64,000 bases of DNA, from contig NZ_POTC01000003.1 of NCBI RefSeq assembly GCF_002906255.1, positions 1-64,000 on the forward strand, written 5' to 3'. The notes below the pieces were generated by a model. That model did no database searches and was not told the origin of the DNA. It saw nothing but the letters and a program-made list of their open reading frames with translations. Positions 7,930 to 16,028 of the stretch are shown here, piece by piece. Each line of letters starts with the position of its first letter. Position 1 is the stretch's first letter. The translations under genes were made by a program, and so were the position numbers. Source of the DNA: Novacetimonas maltaceti (GTDB lineage: Bacteria > Pseudomonadota > Alphaproteobacteria > Acetobacterales > Acetobacteraceae).

Positions 7930-8690
7930 TTGTTGAAGAGCTGTTGTTGTCGTGGCTGGAGCAGCTCCAGCCAGCCTCGTGGCGTGGTGTCCCGTTTGCG
8001 GTGGAGCGTTCCGAAACCCGAATGGGTCGTCGCACGACCGTCCACGAATACCCCTACCGGAACGAGGTCTGGGTCGAGGATCTCGGCCGGGGTGTCCGGG
8101 GATATTCGTTCTACGGGTTCGTGGTGGGCGACGACTGCTACCAGCAGGAACAGGCATTGCTGGCGGCGGCCGAACAGCCGGGACCGGGCATCCTGTACCA
8201 CCCGACCCTCGGTTCGCGAACCGTATGCCTGGTCGGCCCCATCACCACGGAACAGCGCGTGGACCGGGGCCGTGCCGTCGGGCTGCGCATGGAATTCATC
8301 GAGAGTTCCGACCCCATCTATCCGTCCGGGTCCACTGATACGCAGGCGGCTGTCGGCGTTGCCGCACTGGGCGCGATGTCGGCGATCACATCCGATTTCC
8401 TGTCCCGCGTCGGCCCGGCCCTGACAGAGGGCGTGGACGTCGTGACTGCCGGTGTCGCGGCCTCCCGCTCGATGGGGGGCGAGGTCGCGGCCCTCGGTTC
8501 CGATCCGGGCCTGGTCCTGTCTGCGGTAACAGGCCTGTCCGGCAATTACGGACGGTACGCCAACGGCAGCCGAACGACGCTCCTGTCTGGCGTGACCACG
8601 CCGGAACAGGCCATCGGCCGTGTCATTACGGCCCGCACCGGCATCACCAATGCAGGTGCCCTCACCACCCAGTTGGCTGGAAATCTGTGA
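7926..8690 (+). CDS. DNA circularisation N-terminal domain protein (Mu gpN-like)
   Basis: The 254-residue product begins with SWLEQLQPASWRGVPFAVE, ERSETRMGRRTTVHEYPYR and VEDLGRGVRGYSFYGFVVGD, which is the DNA_circ_N domain of Mu gpN. Despite the family name, in Mu-like tails it is a baseplate or tail component. The GTG start overlaps the tape measure stop. Mu gpN is nearly twice as long; here the second half appears to be the separate downstream gene, so the function is probably split over two polypeptides. Confidence 0.85.
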   Translation: MIVEELLLSWLEQLQPASWRGVPFAVERSETRMGRRTTVHEYPYRNEVWVEDLGRGVRGYSFYGFVVGDDCYQQEQALLAAAEQPGPGILYHPTLGSRTVCLVGPITTEQRVDRGRAVGLRMEFIESSDPIYPSGSTDTQAAVGVAALGAMSAITSDFLSRVGPALTEGVDVVTAGVAASRSMGGEVAALGSDPGLVLSAVTGLSGNYGRYANGSRTTLLSGVTTPEQAIGRVITARTGITNAGALTTQLAGNL

Positions 8691-9256
8691 CCACGGCAAC
8701 AGACAACGGATATTGCGCGTCGGTGCAGGCATTGACCGAATCCCTGCGCGCCGCGTGCGCGGACCCGGCGGATGCCATTCGCCTCCTTCTTTCGCTGGCA
8801 ACCTGGACGCCAACGGCGCTGCCATCTACTGCGCCGGTTGGTGCCGCGATCGCGACACTGGTCGGCGCCATGGGGCAGACGCTCCGGCGGTGTGCGCTCG
8901 TGTCGCTGGCCAATGCCTGCGCCGAATATGAGCCGTCGTCGTATAATGATGCCCTGTCGATCCGGGCGCAGGTGGTGCAGGCGTTTGACGTCGAAATCCT
9001 CGCCGCTGCCGACGCATATCAGGATGCGACCTATCAGGCGCTCCGCTCCCTGCGCACTACCGTTGTTATCGATATCACGACGCGCGGGGCACAACTGGCG
9101 GCACTGATCACCGTCACGACGCCTGCCCCCGACAGTGCGCTCCCCCTCGCCTATCGCCTGTATGGCGATGCCACACGGGCGGACGATCTGATCAGCAGGG
9201 CCGACCCAGTCCATCCCGCGTTCATGCCCACCAGTTTCGAGGCGCTCCAGTCGTGA
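8687..9256 (+). CDS. Tail/baseplate protein, possibly the C-terminal half of a split gpN
   Basis: This 189-residue protein starts at a GTG overlapping the previous stop and itself overlaps the next gene. It has the C-terminal motif LPLAYRLYGDATRADDLISR with HPAFMP, which is typical of proteins that position phage baseplate parts and resembles the end of gpN/DNA_circ proteins. The rest is helical and Ala-rich. A tail function is firm from context; the idea that it is a detached gpN half is an inference. Confidence 0.6.
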   Translation: MTTATDNGYCASVQALTESLRAACADPADAIRLLLSLATWTPTALPSTAPVGAAIATLVGAMGQTLRRCALVSLANACAEYEPSSYNDALSIRAQVVQAFDVEILAAADAYQDATYQALRSLRTTVVIDITTRGAQLAALITVTTPAPDSALPLAYRLYGDATRADDLISRADPVHPAFMPTSFEALQS

Positions 9257-10392
9257 CGACAACGGTTATGCACGTGACCGCGAACCGGCGGCATCACGAT
9301 CCGAATCAGCTGCGCCTGGTCGTCGGCGGAAAATCGTACGCGGGGTGGCAGGAGCAGCGGGTCAGTTGCGGCGTGGAACGCATGCCCCGTGATTTCGAGG
9401 TCATGGCCACGGACAAATCCCCGTTTGACCCGTCCAGCATCACAGTCGAACCGGGACAGGAAATGCGGATCCTCCTGGGCGATGATCCCGTCATCACCGG
9501 ATACGTTGACCGGGTTCGGTTGAGCGTATCCGGTGCGTCCCATCAGATGACCATTTCTGGTCGTGGACAGGGGCAGGATCTGGTGGACTGTTCGGCCATC
9601 CTGCCCACCATGGCCATCGGCGGTTCCGGGCTGCAGGCGGATGGCATCATCCGTCCGCTGGCCCAGGTGTTCGGCATCGATGTCACGGTGCAGGGCGACA
9701 TATCCGCCAGCGGCGCGGTGCCGCAGTTCAACGTCAACCTGGGCGAGACGCCGTGGGACATCATTGATCGCATCACCCGCTGGGCACAGTTGCTTTGCTA
9801 CGAGGGCGCAGACGGCAACCTGGTCCTTTCCCGCGTTGGCCAGCAGTCCATGTCGTCGGGCGTGCAGGAAGGGGTCAATCTGGAACAGGCCGACGCCACG
9901 TTTTCCATGGATGGCCGGTTTTCGGATTATTTCGCGTTCGTGCAGTCGGTTGACCAGTTCTCGCAGATCGGTGTGCAGGGCGATGTCGGGCATGTGACAG
10001 ACACGACGGTGCCGCGTTACCGACCGCGCGCGATCATTTCCGAACAGACCCAGAATGGGCAACCGATCGCAATGCAGCGCCTGAACTGGGAAAAGGCGCG
10101 GCGCATCGGGCAGTCGCAGGCGATCGAGGTCACGGTGGACAGCTGGCGCGACAGCGCCGGAAAACTGTGGACTCCGAACTATCTGCTGCCCGTCAATATC
10201 CCCTCCCTCAAGATCATCAGCCAGACACTGGTGATTGGCGAGGTGGAATTTTCACGGGGTGAGGACGGGACGCACGCCCATATGATCCTGATGCCGCCAG
10301 CCGCCTACGAGCCGGAGCCCAGCGTACTGCAGGCCATCGACTGGCAGGTCGCGGCGGCCCTGCCGTCCGGCGGCGCGGGGAAACCGGCATGA
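9253..10392 (+). CDS. Baseplate hub protein (Mu gpP/gp44-like)
   Basis: The 379-residue product matches the GpP/D family of hub proteins that join the tube to the spike. The N-terminus has LRLVVGGKSYAGWQEQRVSC followed by RMPRDFEVMATDK. The middle carries NVNLGETPWDIIDRITRWAQ and LLCYEGADGNLVLSRVG, a hallmark of this family. The order hub, spike, wedge, gpJ follows. The start GTG overlaps the preceding stop and the stop overlaps the spike gene ATG. Confidence 0.88.
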   Translation: MTTTVMHVTANRRHHDPNQLRLVVGGKSYAGWQEQRVSCGVERMPRDFEVMATDKSPFDPSSITVEPGQEMRILLGDDPVITGYVDRVRLSVSGASHQMTISGRGQGQDLVDCSAILPTMAIGGSGLQADGIIRPLAQVFGIDVTVQGDISASGAVPQFNVNLGETPWDIIDRITRWAQLLCYEGADGNLVLSRVGQQSMSSGVQEGVNLEQADATFSMDGRFSDYFAFVQSVDQFSQIGVQGDVGHVTDTTVPRYRPRAIISEQTQNGQPIAMQRLNWEKARRIGQSQAIEVTVDSWRDSAGKLWTPNYLLPVNIPSLKIISQTLVIGEVEFSRGEDGTHAHMILMPPAAYEPEPSVLQAIDWQVAAALPSGGAGKPA

Positions 10393-10907
10393 CGGTACAC
10401 TCCTACGCCGACCGGATATTCAGGCGGCTGCAGGGGCTGCTCCAGATAGGACAGATTTCCACGCCGCCGGACGATACCGGCACCGTCCAGACCGGACAGG
10501 TCACCGTGAACGGCACGGCCGTGCGCGACGGCATGCCTATTGTCCAGGACTACGGGTTTTCGGCGGTCCTGCCGGTGGGCACCAAGGCCATTGTCCTCAA
10601 CGTGGCCGGTGATGCCTCGAACGGGGTCGTCATCCGGTCGATCCATCAGCAATCGCGCCCGAAGGGGTTGAAAAACGGACAGGTCTGCCTGTTTGATGCA
10701 GCGGGCGATCAGATCCTCCTGACCAACGGCAGCGGCATCACTGTCACGTCCCAGTCCGGGCAGCCGATCACCCTGAACGGCAAAACGGTCATCAATGGCC
10801 CGCTGGAGGTATCGGACGACGCCACAATCGGCGGGATCAGTTTTCTCGACCATCTGCATGGCGGCGTTCAGTCCGGCAGCAGCACGACACAGAAACCCCA
10901 ATCCTAG
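10389..10907 (+). CDS. Baseplate spike protein (Mu gp45 / gpV-like)
   Basis: The 172-residue protein has an N-terminal OB-like part (GTVQTGQVTVNGTAVRDG, DYGFSAVLPVGTKAIVLNV) and a beta-rich C-terminal part with repeated strand motifs (GSGITVTSQSGQPITLNG). Near its end it carries DHLHGG; an H-x-H pair at the tip is used by P2 and phi92-type spikes to bind an iron ion that sharpens the needle. The protein would form the trimeric membrane-piercing spike. Metal binding here is inferred from the HLH motif. Confidence 0.88.
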   Translation: MTVHSYADRIFRRLQGLLQIGQISTPPDDTGTVQTGQVTVNGTAVRDGMPIVQDYGFSAVLPVGTKAIVLNVAGDASNGVVIRSIHQQSRPKGLKNGQVCLFDAAGDQILLTNGSGITVTSQSGQPITLNGKTVINGPLEVSDDATIGGISFLDHLHGGVQSGSSTTQKPQS

Positions 10908-10914
10908 AGGTCGC

Positions 10915-11388
10915 ATGGTTTCGGTCACCCAGACCACCAACAGCGGCGGCGATATCGAGATCGTATGGGACACGCCCAACGGGCGCGGCGACTGGGCCAT
11001 GGAAAATGGCACCGTCGCACGGACCCCGTCGGGCATCGACACGCTCAAAAACATGGTCATGATCTGCCTGTTTACGGATCGTGTCGCCCCGCCTGACTAT
11101 ACCGGGACAGACCGGCGCGGCTGGTGGGCCGATACCTACCGCGCGCAGCCGATCGGATCCCTGCTGTGGACCCTCAACCGGTCCAAGATCGCCAACCGCG
11201 CACAACTGCTGCAGCGCATCCGCTCCATCGCGACCGATGCGCTGCAACCGCTCCAGACAGCCGGTTACGTCAAATCCATTTCCGTCCGGGTCGGCATGGC
11301 AACCAATGATACCGCCGCCATCGGCGTATCACTGACCCGCCCGGACGGTTCGACCAGCCAGTATTCCTGGCTGTGGCAGGTGCCCTGA
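10915..11388 (+). CDS. Baseplate wedge protein (Mu gp46 / GpW-like)
   Basis: The 157-residue product has DIEIVWDTPNGRGDWAMENG at its N-terminus and a central RRGWWADTY, both typical of the gp46 family (GPW/gp25-related wedge subunits). The ATG at 10915 is preceded by TAGAGGT at a good distance and lies seven bases after the spike stop codon. The stop codon overlaps the baseplate J start by one base. It builds the wedge that controls sheath contraction. Confidence 0.88.
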   Translation: MVSVTQTTNSGGDIEIVWDTPNGRGDWAMENGTVARTPSGIDTLKNMVMICLFTDRVAPPDYTGTDRRGWWADTYRAQPIGSLLWTLNRSKIANRAQLLQRIRSIATDALQPLQTAGYVKSISVRVGMATNDTAAIGVSLTRPDGSTSQYSWLWQVP

Positions 11389-12506
11389 TGCCCTACGCAC
11401 GCCCAACACTGACGCAGCTGATCGACCGTGCCCAGCAGGACGTTCAGGACGGCGGACTGCAGGGTGCTGATCCCCTGCTGGACCCGTCGGTCCTGCTGAT
11501 CCTCAGCTATGCGATCGCTGCGATCTCGTACGAGCACTACGGATATCAGGACTATATCGCCCGCATGGCCACGCCCGCCGGTGCGACGGGCGAATATGCG
11601 ACGCTGTGGGGCGCGCTGGTCAATATTTTCCGTAAGGATGCCACGGCCGCTGTCATTGCCGTGGCATTTACAGGTGTCGCGGGCACCGTGCTGGAGGCCG
11701 GAACTGTCCTGACGACGGACGGCAACCTGTCGTTTGCCACGGATGCTGACGCCACCGTGGATGACACGGGCGCCCTGACGGTGCAGGCGACGTCCCAGGG
11801 CACGGGGGCAGCCTACAATCTGGCGGCCGGGTCGGCGATTGGCATATCCAGCCCCCTGAACAGCATCAACGGTTCGGGCACCGTAACCGCAATCGTGACG
11901 TCCGGCACCGACCAGGAGACCGAGAGCGCGTTCAAGGCGCGGTATCTGGCCCGTTACGCCAGCACCGCGCAGGGTGGATCGGCAACGGATTACGAAAACT
12001 GGGCACTCGATGTCCCCGGCGTTACCCGCGCATGGTGCGGAACTCCTGGGCTCTGCGGCGATGGTACGGTGCCGGTTTACGTGATGATGGACGATGCCAA
12101 TTCTGCCAACGGCGGGTTTCCGCGTGGCACCAACGGAACATCGTCCACGGACAAACGGTACACCCCGGCAACACAGGACCTGCTGACGGTCGCCAATGCC
12201 CTGCAATCGGAAAAACCGGTGACGGATATCGTTGTCGCCATGGCACCGCAGCCCTACCCGATCGATATCACATTGACGGGACTGGGCGGCATATCCACCG
12301 ATATGAAGGCACAGATCGACACGGCTCTGGCTGACCTGTTCCTACGCATCGGCACGCCGCTGGGGATGACCGTGCAGGGGTCCCAGATCGCAGGTGCGCT
12401 CAATGCGATCCCGGATATCCCGGCGTTCAGCGTGATCGCCCCTGTCGGCAGTATTTCCGTGCCGGTCGGATCCCTGCCCACCGCTGCGGAGCCGACGTAT
12501 CAATGA
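11388..12506 (+). CDS. Baseplate J-like protein (Mu gp47)
   Basis: The 372-residue protein carries the family marks YARPTLTQLIDRAQQDV at the start, YQDYIARMATPAGATGEYA in the first third and QGGSATDYENWALDVPGVTRAW in the middle, ending in a wedge-like C-terminal domain. Baseplate J proteins connect the wedge to the fibre and trigger contraction. The ATG at 11388 overlaps the stop of the wedge gene; a more upstream in-frame start would overlap that gene further and is less likely. Confidence 0.92.
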   Translation: MPYARPTLTQLIDRAQQDVQDGGLQGADPLLDPSVLLILSYAIAAISYEHYGYQDYIARMATPAGATGEYATLWGALVNIFRKDATAAVIAVAFTGVAGTVLEAGTVLTTDGNLSFATDADATVDDTGALTVQATSQGTGAAYNLAAGSAIGISSPLNSINGSGTVTAIVTSGTDQETESAFKARYLARYASTAQGGSATDYENWALDVPGVTRAWCGTPGLCGDGTVPVYVMMDDANSANGGFPRGTNGTSSTDKRYTPATQDLLTVANALQSEKPVTDIVVAMAPQPYPIDITLTGLGGISTDMKAQIDTALADLFLRIGTPLGMTVQGSQIAGALNAIPDIPAFSVIAPVGSISVPVGSLPTAAEPTYQ

Positions 12507-13090
12507 GCTACTCTGCTGCGGATTTTCTGGCGGCGTTCCAGCGCCACCTGCCGACGGGGCCGATATGGCCGCGAGAGGCCGGGTCCACCCAGGCAGCTGC
12601 ATTGGGGTGCCTGATGCCTACGCTGGAGCGCCTCGCCCAGCGTGATGCGAATCTGCTGATTGATGCGTTCCCGGCCACGACGGTTGAACTGCTGCCGGAA
12701 TGGCAGGCGTCCCTCGGCCTGCCGGATGCGTGTGCAGGCACGGACCCCACAATCGAACAGCAGCGTGCACAGGTCGTAGCGCGCCTGACAGATAGCGGCG
12801 GCGCATCGATCGACTATTTCGTCACGTTCGCTGCCAACCTCGGATACGCAATCACCATCACGGAATTCGCGCCTGCCCGCGCAGATTTCCTGTGCGCTGA
12901 CGAACCCGTCTACGACCCGTTCTGGGCCTATATGTGGCGCGTCAACGCATCCGCCGTCACGGTCGAATATTTTTCGGCCGATATCTCGTTTGCCGACGAG
13001 CCCCTCGCCGAATGGGGAAATGCGGTTCTGGAGTGCGAAATCCAGTCCCGCAAACCGGCACGGACGACCGTTTTCTTTTCCTACGGATAA
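12503..13090 (+). CDS. DUF2313 / Mu gp48-like baseplate protein
   Basis: The 195-residue protein follows baseplate J with a four-base overlap, exactly as gp48 (YmfQ family) does in Mu. It has FLAAFQRHLPTGPIWPRE at its N-terminus, a helical DANLLIDAFPATTVELLPEW and a C-terminal segment ending FFSYG. These proteins attach tail fibres to the baseplate (P2 gpI plays the same role). The next gene is the fibre gene. Confidence 0.88.
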   Translation: MSYSAADFLAAFQRHLPTGPIWPREAGSTQAAALGCLMPTLERLAQRDANLLIDAFPATTVELLPEWQASLGLPDACAGTDPTIEQQRAQVVARLTDSGGASIDYFVTFAANLGYAITITEFAPARADFLCADEPVYDPFWAYMWRVNASAVTVEYFSADISFADEPLAEWGNAVLECEIQSRKPARTTVFFSYG

Positions 13091-13098
13091 CTGTACCA

Positions 13099-13818
13099 AT
13101 GGTCTATCAGATCGACGACGCAACAGCCGTGGCATCCCTGCCCGCGCTGCCGACGGACAATATCGGCACACCCGGATTTTTTACAGGTGGCTCCACAAGC
13201 GGCGGCGCTCCCACCAGAGTCCGTTACTGGTGGCTCAATATGGTTCAGGAGGAACTGCGGAATCTGGTGATTGCCGCTGGCCTGACGCAAGACAAAACCA
13301 ACAACGCCCAGGTGCTGGCGGCATTGAAAGTGCTGTTCGTGCAGTTGGGTGGGAAGTCGGCACTGGCGGACAACGCGGTTTTCCTCGGCAAACGCGCTGA
13401 CGTGACGTCGGGCGCCGCGCGCGTGGGGCTGTTCGTGGACAACACGGATTTCGGCGCCATCGCCACGATCGGGGCAGGAAACCTCGGCCAGTCGGGCAGC
13501 ACCGAGCAGTATTACCAGCTCGAATCGCAGGGCAGTAAAAGCCTCGAACTGACGTTCAACGCGCCCGTGGCAGGCGTCGTGCACGCTGAGGCGTCGGCAA
13601 ATTATTCGTCGCAGAACACCAACCAGTCCCTGCTGTCGCTCTCGATCAACGGTGTGACTGTCAGTTCCGATCAGGTGACGGGAACTACCTGTATGTCGAA
13701 CGGTGGATGTGCTGCCGTATCGCCGGGCCCGGTCACGATTTCCAGCTATTGCGGCACGTCGGCAACGTCCCCCCCGAATATCGGTCACACCCTGCGCTAC
13801 GTGTTTGTCCCGACGTAA
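13099..13818 (+). CDS. Tail fibre-type protein (short)
   Basis: The 239-residue protein directly follows the gp48-like gene. Its N-terminus (VYQIDDATAVASLPALPTD, GTPGFFTGGS, RVRYWWLNMVQEELRN) is typical of the baseplate-attachment part of alphaproteobacterial tail fibres. The remaining 150 residues are Ser/Gly/Asn-rich beta structure. It is short for a fibre, so it may be a tail spike or fibre tip, or a fibre that needs another subunit. No chaperone of the Tfa type is evident nearby. Host-binding function is inferred. Confidence 0.75.
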   Translation: MVYQIDDATAVASLPALPTDNIGTPGFFTGGSTSGGAPTRVRYWWLNMVQEELRNLVIAAGLTQDKTNNAQVLAALKVLFVQLGGKSALADNAVFLGKRADVTSGAARVGLFVDNTDFGAIATIGAGNLGQSGSTEQYYQLESQGSKSLELTFNAPVAGVVHAEASANYSSQNTNQSLLSLSINGVTVSSDQVTGTTCMSNGGCAAVSPGPVTISSYCGTSATSPPNIGHTLRYVFVPT

Positions 13819-13831
13819 GGAAAAAATCCTG

Positions 13832-14161
13832 ATGCCCACCTACGCTATCGAAAAAAATACGGATGGTGCTGTCGTATCCGTTGCGACCTGGTCGGCGGAC
13901 GACGCCACGTTGCCAAGTGGCTACACGGCCTGCACTGCGGCCGAATACACCACGGCCAAATCCGCGCTGGTCAACAGCCTGCAGAGCCAGGCGCTGGGCG
14001 CGCTGGTGACGGTGCAGGCGCAGGCATTGCAGGCGCTGGCCGCCGGGGAGACGTCCGGCCCACTGACGCAGGCATATACGAAATCGCTGCAGGCGATTGC
14101 CAGCGGCACCGATACCACCAGCACCGCGCTGCCGACGGCACCTGCGGCCTACACGGACTGA
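13832..14161 (+). CDS. Short protein after the tail fibre, unknown
   Basis: This 109-residue protein starts 13 bases after the fibre gene with AAGGAAAAAA as ribosome binding site. The N-terminus TYAIEKNTDGAVVSVATW looks like a small beta sheet, and the rest is an Ala/Thr/Gln-rich helix (about residues 45-85). I do not recognise a named family. Its place suggests a fibre accessory or assembly factor. There is no signal peptide or membrane segment. Confidence 0.6.
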   Translation: MPTYAIEKNTDGAVVSVATWSADDATLPSGYTACTAAEYTTAKSALVNSLQSQALGALVTVQAQALQALAAGETSGPLTQAYTKSLQAIASGTDTTSTALPTAPAAYTD

Positions 14162-14165
14162 TGTC

Positions 14166-14591
14166 ATGACCACAATGACCCCACGCGGCATCCGCAACAA
14201 CAATCCCGGCAACCTCGATTACGTGGGGCAGGCGGGCGCGCATCTGGAAACCGGCGTGCCCTACCCGCGCTTTGCGGCATTCCCGACCATGGCGGACGGC
14301 ATCTGTGCGCTGCGCGACCAGTTGATCCGCTACGGTGCGCGGGGGCTGGATACGGTCGCCAAAATCGTGTCGGTCTATGCTCCCGCCAGCGAAAACGCGA
14401 CCGCCGCCTATATCGAATTTGTCTGTGCGGTGGTGGGCGTCCGTCCCGACACGATGCTGCACCTGCACGACCCGGCCACGATGGCGCGCCTGATCTACGC
14501 AATATCGGGAATGGAAAACGGGCCGGGGCATCTCTCCCTGTCGCAGATCGAGCAGGTGCTGCAGAACACCCCGACCACAGCCATTTCCTGA
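14166..14591 (+). CDS. P5-like structural / peptidoglycan-active protein
   Basis: The 141-residue protein carries TPRGIRNNNPGNLDYVGQ near its N-terminus, FAAFPTMADGICALRDQL in the middle and a LDTVAKIVSVYAPASEN region. The R-G-I-R-N-N-N-P-G-N-L motif is typical of a phage protein family annotated as structural protein P5 or lytic transglycosylase-like and found in lysis regions. I chose the ATG at 14166, four bases after the previous stop. A strong hairpin terminator follows. Its activity on cell wall is inferred from family and location. Confidence 0.7.
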   Translation: MTTMTPRGIRNNNPGNLDYVGQAGAHLETGVPYPRFAAFPTMADGICALRDQLIRYGARGLDTVAKIVSVYAPASENATAAYIEFVCAVVGVRPDTMLHLHDPATMARLIYAISGMENGPGHLSLSQIEQVLQNTPTTAIS

Positions 14592-14622
14592 ACCACCCGA
14601 CAGACAGACCCCGCCTGCCCTG

Positions 14623-14644
14623 CCGCCTATCGAGGCGGTTTTTT
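14623..14644 (+). terminator. Rho-independent terminator after the tail operon
   Basis: A five-base-pair GC stem (CCGCC / GGCGG, 14623-14627 and 14634-14638) with loop TATCGA is followed by six T residues. It closes the long tail operon before the small membrane protein genes. A nearly identical hairpin occurs at 15509. Confidence 0.8.
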
Positions 14645-14660
14645 ATTGCCTGGAACACCG

Positions 14661-15110
14661 ATGACCGAGAACCCGACGCCGGATGTGCACGATATCCTCG
14701 ATGACCATGGGGAGCGTATCGGATCGCTTGAACGCTGGCGCGACAGTGCCGACGGGAAGATGGATGGCATCCGGCGAGAACTCAGCGCCGTGCGGGCCGA
14801 GGGGCAGGCGCAGTCCGCTGCAACGTCCGCCGCGATGGACCGGCAGTCGCGCGACATCCAGGACCTGACCCGCCAGCTTGCCGAACATACCGGCGCGCAG
14901 AAGGAGCGCAACCGGCTGGACCAGGCCAAGCTGACAAAGGCACGGATTGCCGAAAGCCGGTGGAAAAAGCGCGCAGCCATCTTTGGTCTGGTCTTTGCCG
15001 TGTTCGGCGCTCTGGGCGGCACGCTGCTGTCGAGCCAGACGTGGGACGACTTCTTCTTCGCCAACGTCCCGTTCCTGCACCATCACCACATTATCGGCAC
15101 GCTGCAATAA
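14661..15110 (+). CDS. Small coiled-coil membrane protein (lysis region)
   Basis: The 149-residue protein has a long charged helix (about residues 10-100, rich in Arg, Glu, Gln and Ala) and one C-terminal membrane segment (about residues 108-128, AAIFGLVFAVFGALGGTLL). A short tail with HHHH follows. This layout resembles phage DUF1640-like or holin-associated proteins. I chose the ATG at 14661 rather than a TTG at 14646 that lies next to the terminator. The exact role is unknown; a part in lysis is inferred from the neighbours. Confidence 0.6.
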   Translation: MTENPTPDVHDILDDHGERIGSLERWRDSADGKMDGIRRELSAVRAEGQAQSAATSAAMDRQSRDIQDLTRQLAEHTGAQKERNRLDQAKLTKARIAESRWKKRAAIFGLVFAVFGALGGTLLSSQTWDDFFFANVPFLHHHHIIGTLQ

Positions 15111-15133
15111 GCGGCGTGCCCGCGAGGCCCGAC

Positions 15134-15472
15134 ATGGACCCTTCGACGCTGCTTTCCGAACTCCTACCCTTCATCCCCGCGCAGTATGTCGGCGCGGTGG
15201 TGGACTGGGGATCGTTCCTGATCGCGACGGCCGCCCTGATCATGCGCTACTGGCGGCCTCCTGCCCCCGGATCCAGGGCAGCCCTGATATGGACGGTGGT
15301 CTCCGCCATCGCCCAAGCGCGCAAATGGAACCTGCCTGCCTATCAGCCCGGCAAAAAGGCCGTGATGGTGCCAGCCACCGTGCCGCGCCAGGCGGTCGAG
15401 CAGCTGCTCGACGTGCCACCGGGTTCGACCCGTCCGGGCAAGCCCCCGGCGCGCGCATCCGCGCCCGGCTGA
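15134..15472 (+). CDS. Holin-like small membrane protein
   Basis: The 112-residue protein has an N-terminal hydrophobic stretch (PSTLLSELLPFIPAQYVGAV, then SFLIATAALIMRYW, about residues 3-40) and a basic Pro/Ala-rich tail. It starts 23 bases after the previous gene. Size and polarity fit phage holins or their accessory proteins, but no family motif is decisive. A hairpin terminator follows at 15509. Confidence 0.55.
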   Translation: MDPSTLLSELLPFIPAQYVGAVVDWGSFLIATAALIMRYWRPPAPGSRAALIWTVVSAIAQARKWNLPAYQPGKKAVMVPATVPRQAVEQLLDVPPGSTRPGKPPARASAPG

Positions 15473-15508
15473 CTGGCCGGTCCCGGATCAATCGTCACCA
15501 CTCCCCAA

Positions 15509-15530
15509 CCGCCCGAGAGGCGGTTTTTTT
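15509..15530 (+). terminator. Rho-independent terminator in the lysis region
   Basis: The stem CCGCC / GGCGG (15509-15513 and 15519-15523) with a five-base loop is followed by seven T residues. It has the same stem as the terminator at 14623, and the two bracket the 14661-15472 gene pair. Confidence 0.8.
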
Positions 15531-15547
15531 GTGCGGAGACGCCACGC

Positions 15548-15868
15548 ATGCCCGATACGAACACCACCACCGCCATTCCCGCCCTCGAGGACCTGATCGA
15601 AACCGCGCTCGGCAAGCGCGACACGGCCGCCACGCAGGCCGATATCGCCCTGGCGGGCAACCTGCTGCAGACGCTGATCCCGGTTATCGTCGAGAAGGCC
15701 GCGCCGAACCTGGACCTGTCCGGCATCGATGCCGCCCTGACCAAGATCCTGACGGGCATCTCGGACCTGAAGGACGCGATCGCGACGAAACCTGTTGCAG
15801 CCGCGCCTGCGGCGAACGCCACGGTCGGCGTGCCGCGCCCGTCCGTGCCGGGACAGCCCGCGCACTGA
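15548..15868 (+). CDS. Small helical phage protein, unknown
   Basis: This 106-residue acidic protein starts 17 bases after the terminator, preceded by GCGGAGACG. It has two helical parts (IPALEDLIETALGKRD; IALAGNLLQTLIPVIVEKA) and an Ala/Pro-rich C-terminal tail. There is no signal peptide, metal motif or known domain. It lies in a run of small late genes and is probably expressed with them. Function unknown. Confidence 0.55.
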   Translation: MPDTNTTTAIPALEDLIETALGKRDTAATQADIALAGNLLQTLIPVIVEKAAPNLDLSGIDAALTKILTGISDLKDAIATKPVAAAPAANATVGVPRPSVPGQPAH

Positions 15869-15936
15869 CCTGTCAACCGGAACCGGCCGATCTGTAAACC
15901 GGATCGCCGGGCCACACATGTCCTGACACCTGACAG

Positions 15937-16000
15937 ATAGCCCACCCGTTTCCACGCAGAAATGGCCGTTTCCTGCGGTCTGCTGGGACGGGTGGGCTAT
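15937..16000. repeat. Long nested inverted repeat
   Basis: The 13-base arms ATAGCCCACCCGT (15937-15949) and ACGGGTGGGCTAT (15988-16000) pair perfectly. Inside them a second stem is possible (CGCAGAAA with TTTCCTGCG). The structure lies between the 15548 gene and the lipoprotein gene at 16029. The right arm is followed by TTGCGTTT, a weak T tract, so it may terminate transcription; a structured RNA or an insertion scar is also possible. Confidence 0.55.
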
Positions 16001-16028
16001 TTGCGTTTCCAGACTGGAAAACCAGCCC

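Noticed and set aside
7713-8825. 370-codon minus-strand ORF across tail genes
   Set aside because: Antisense to two well-identified tail genes with correct overlaps.
14097-14165. Upstream start for the P5-like protein
   Set aside because: It would overlap the preceding gene by 65 bases and adds Pro/Arg-rich residues not seen in the family; ATG 14166 fits better.
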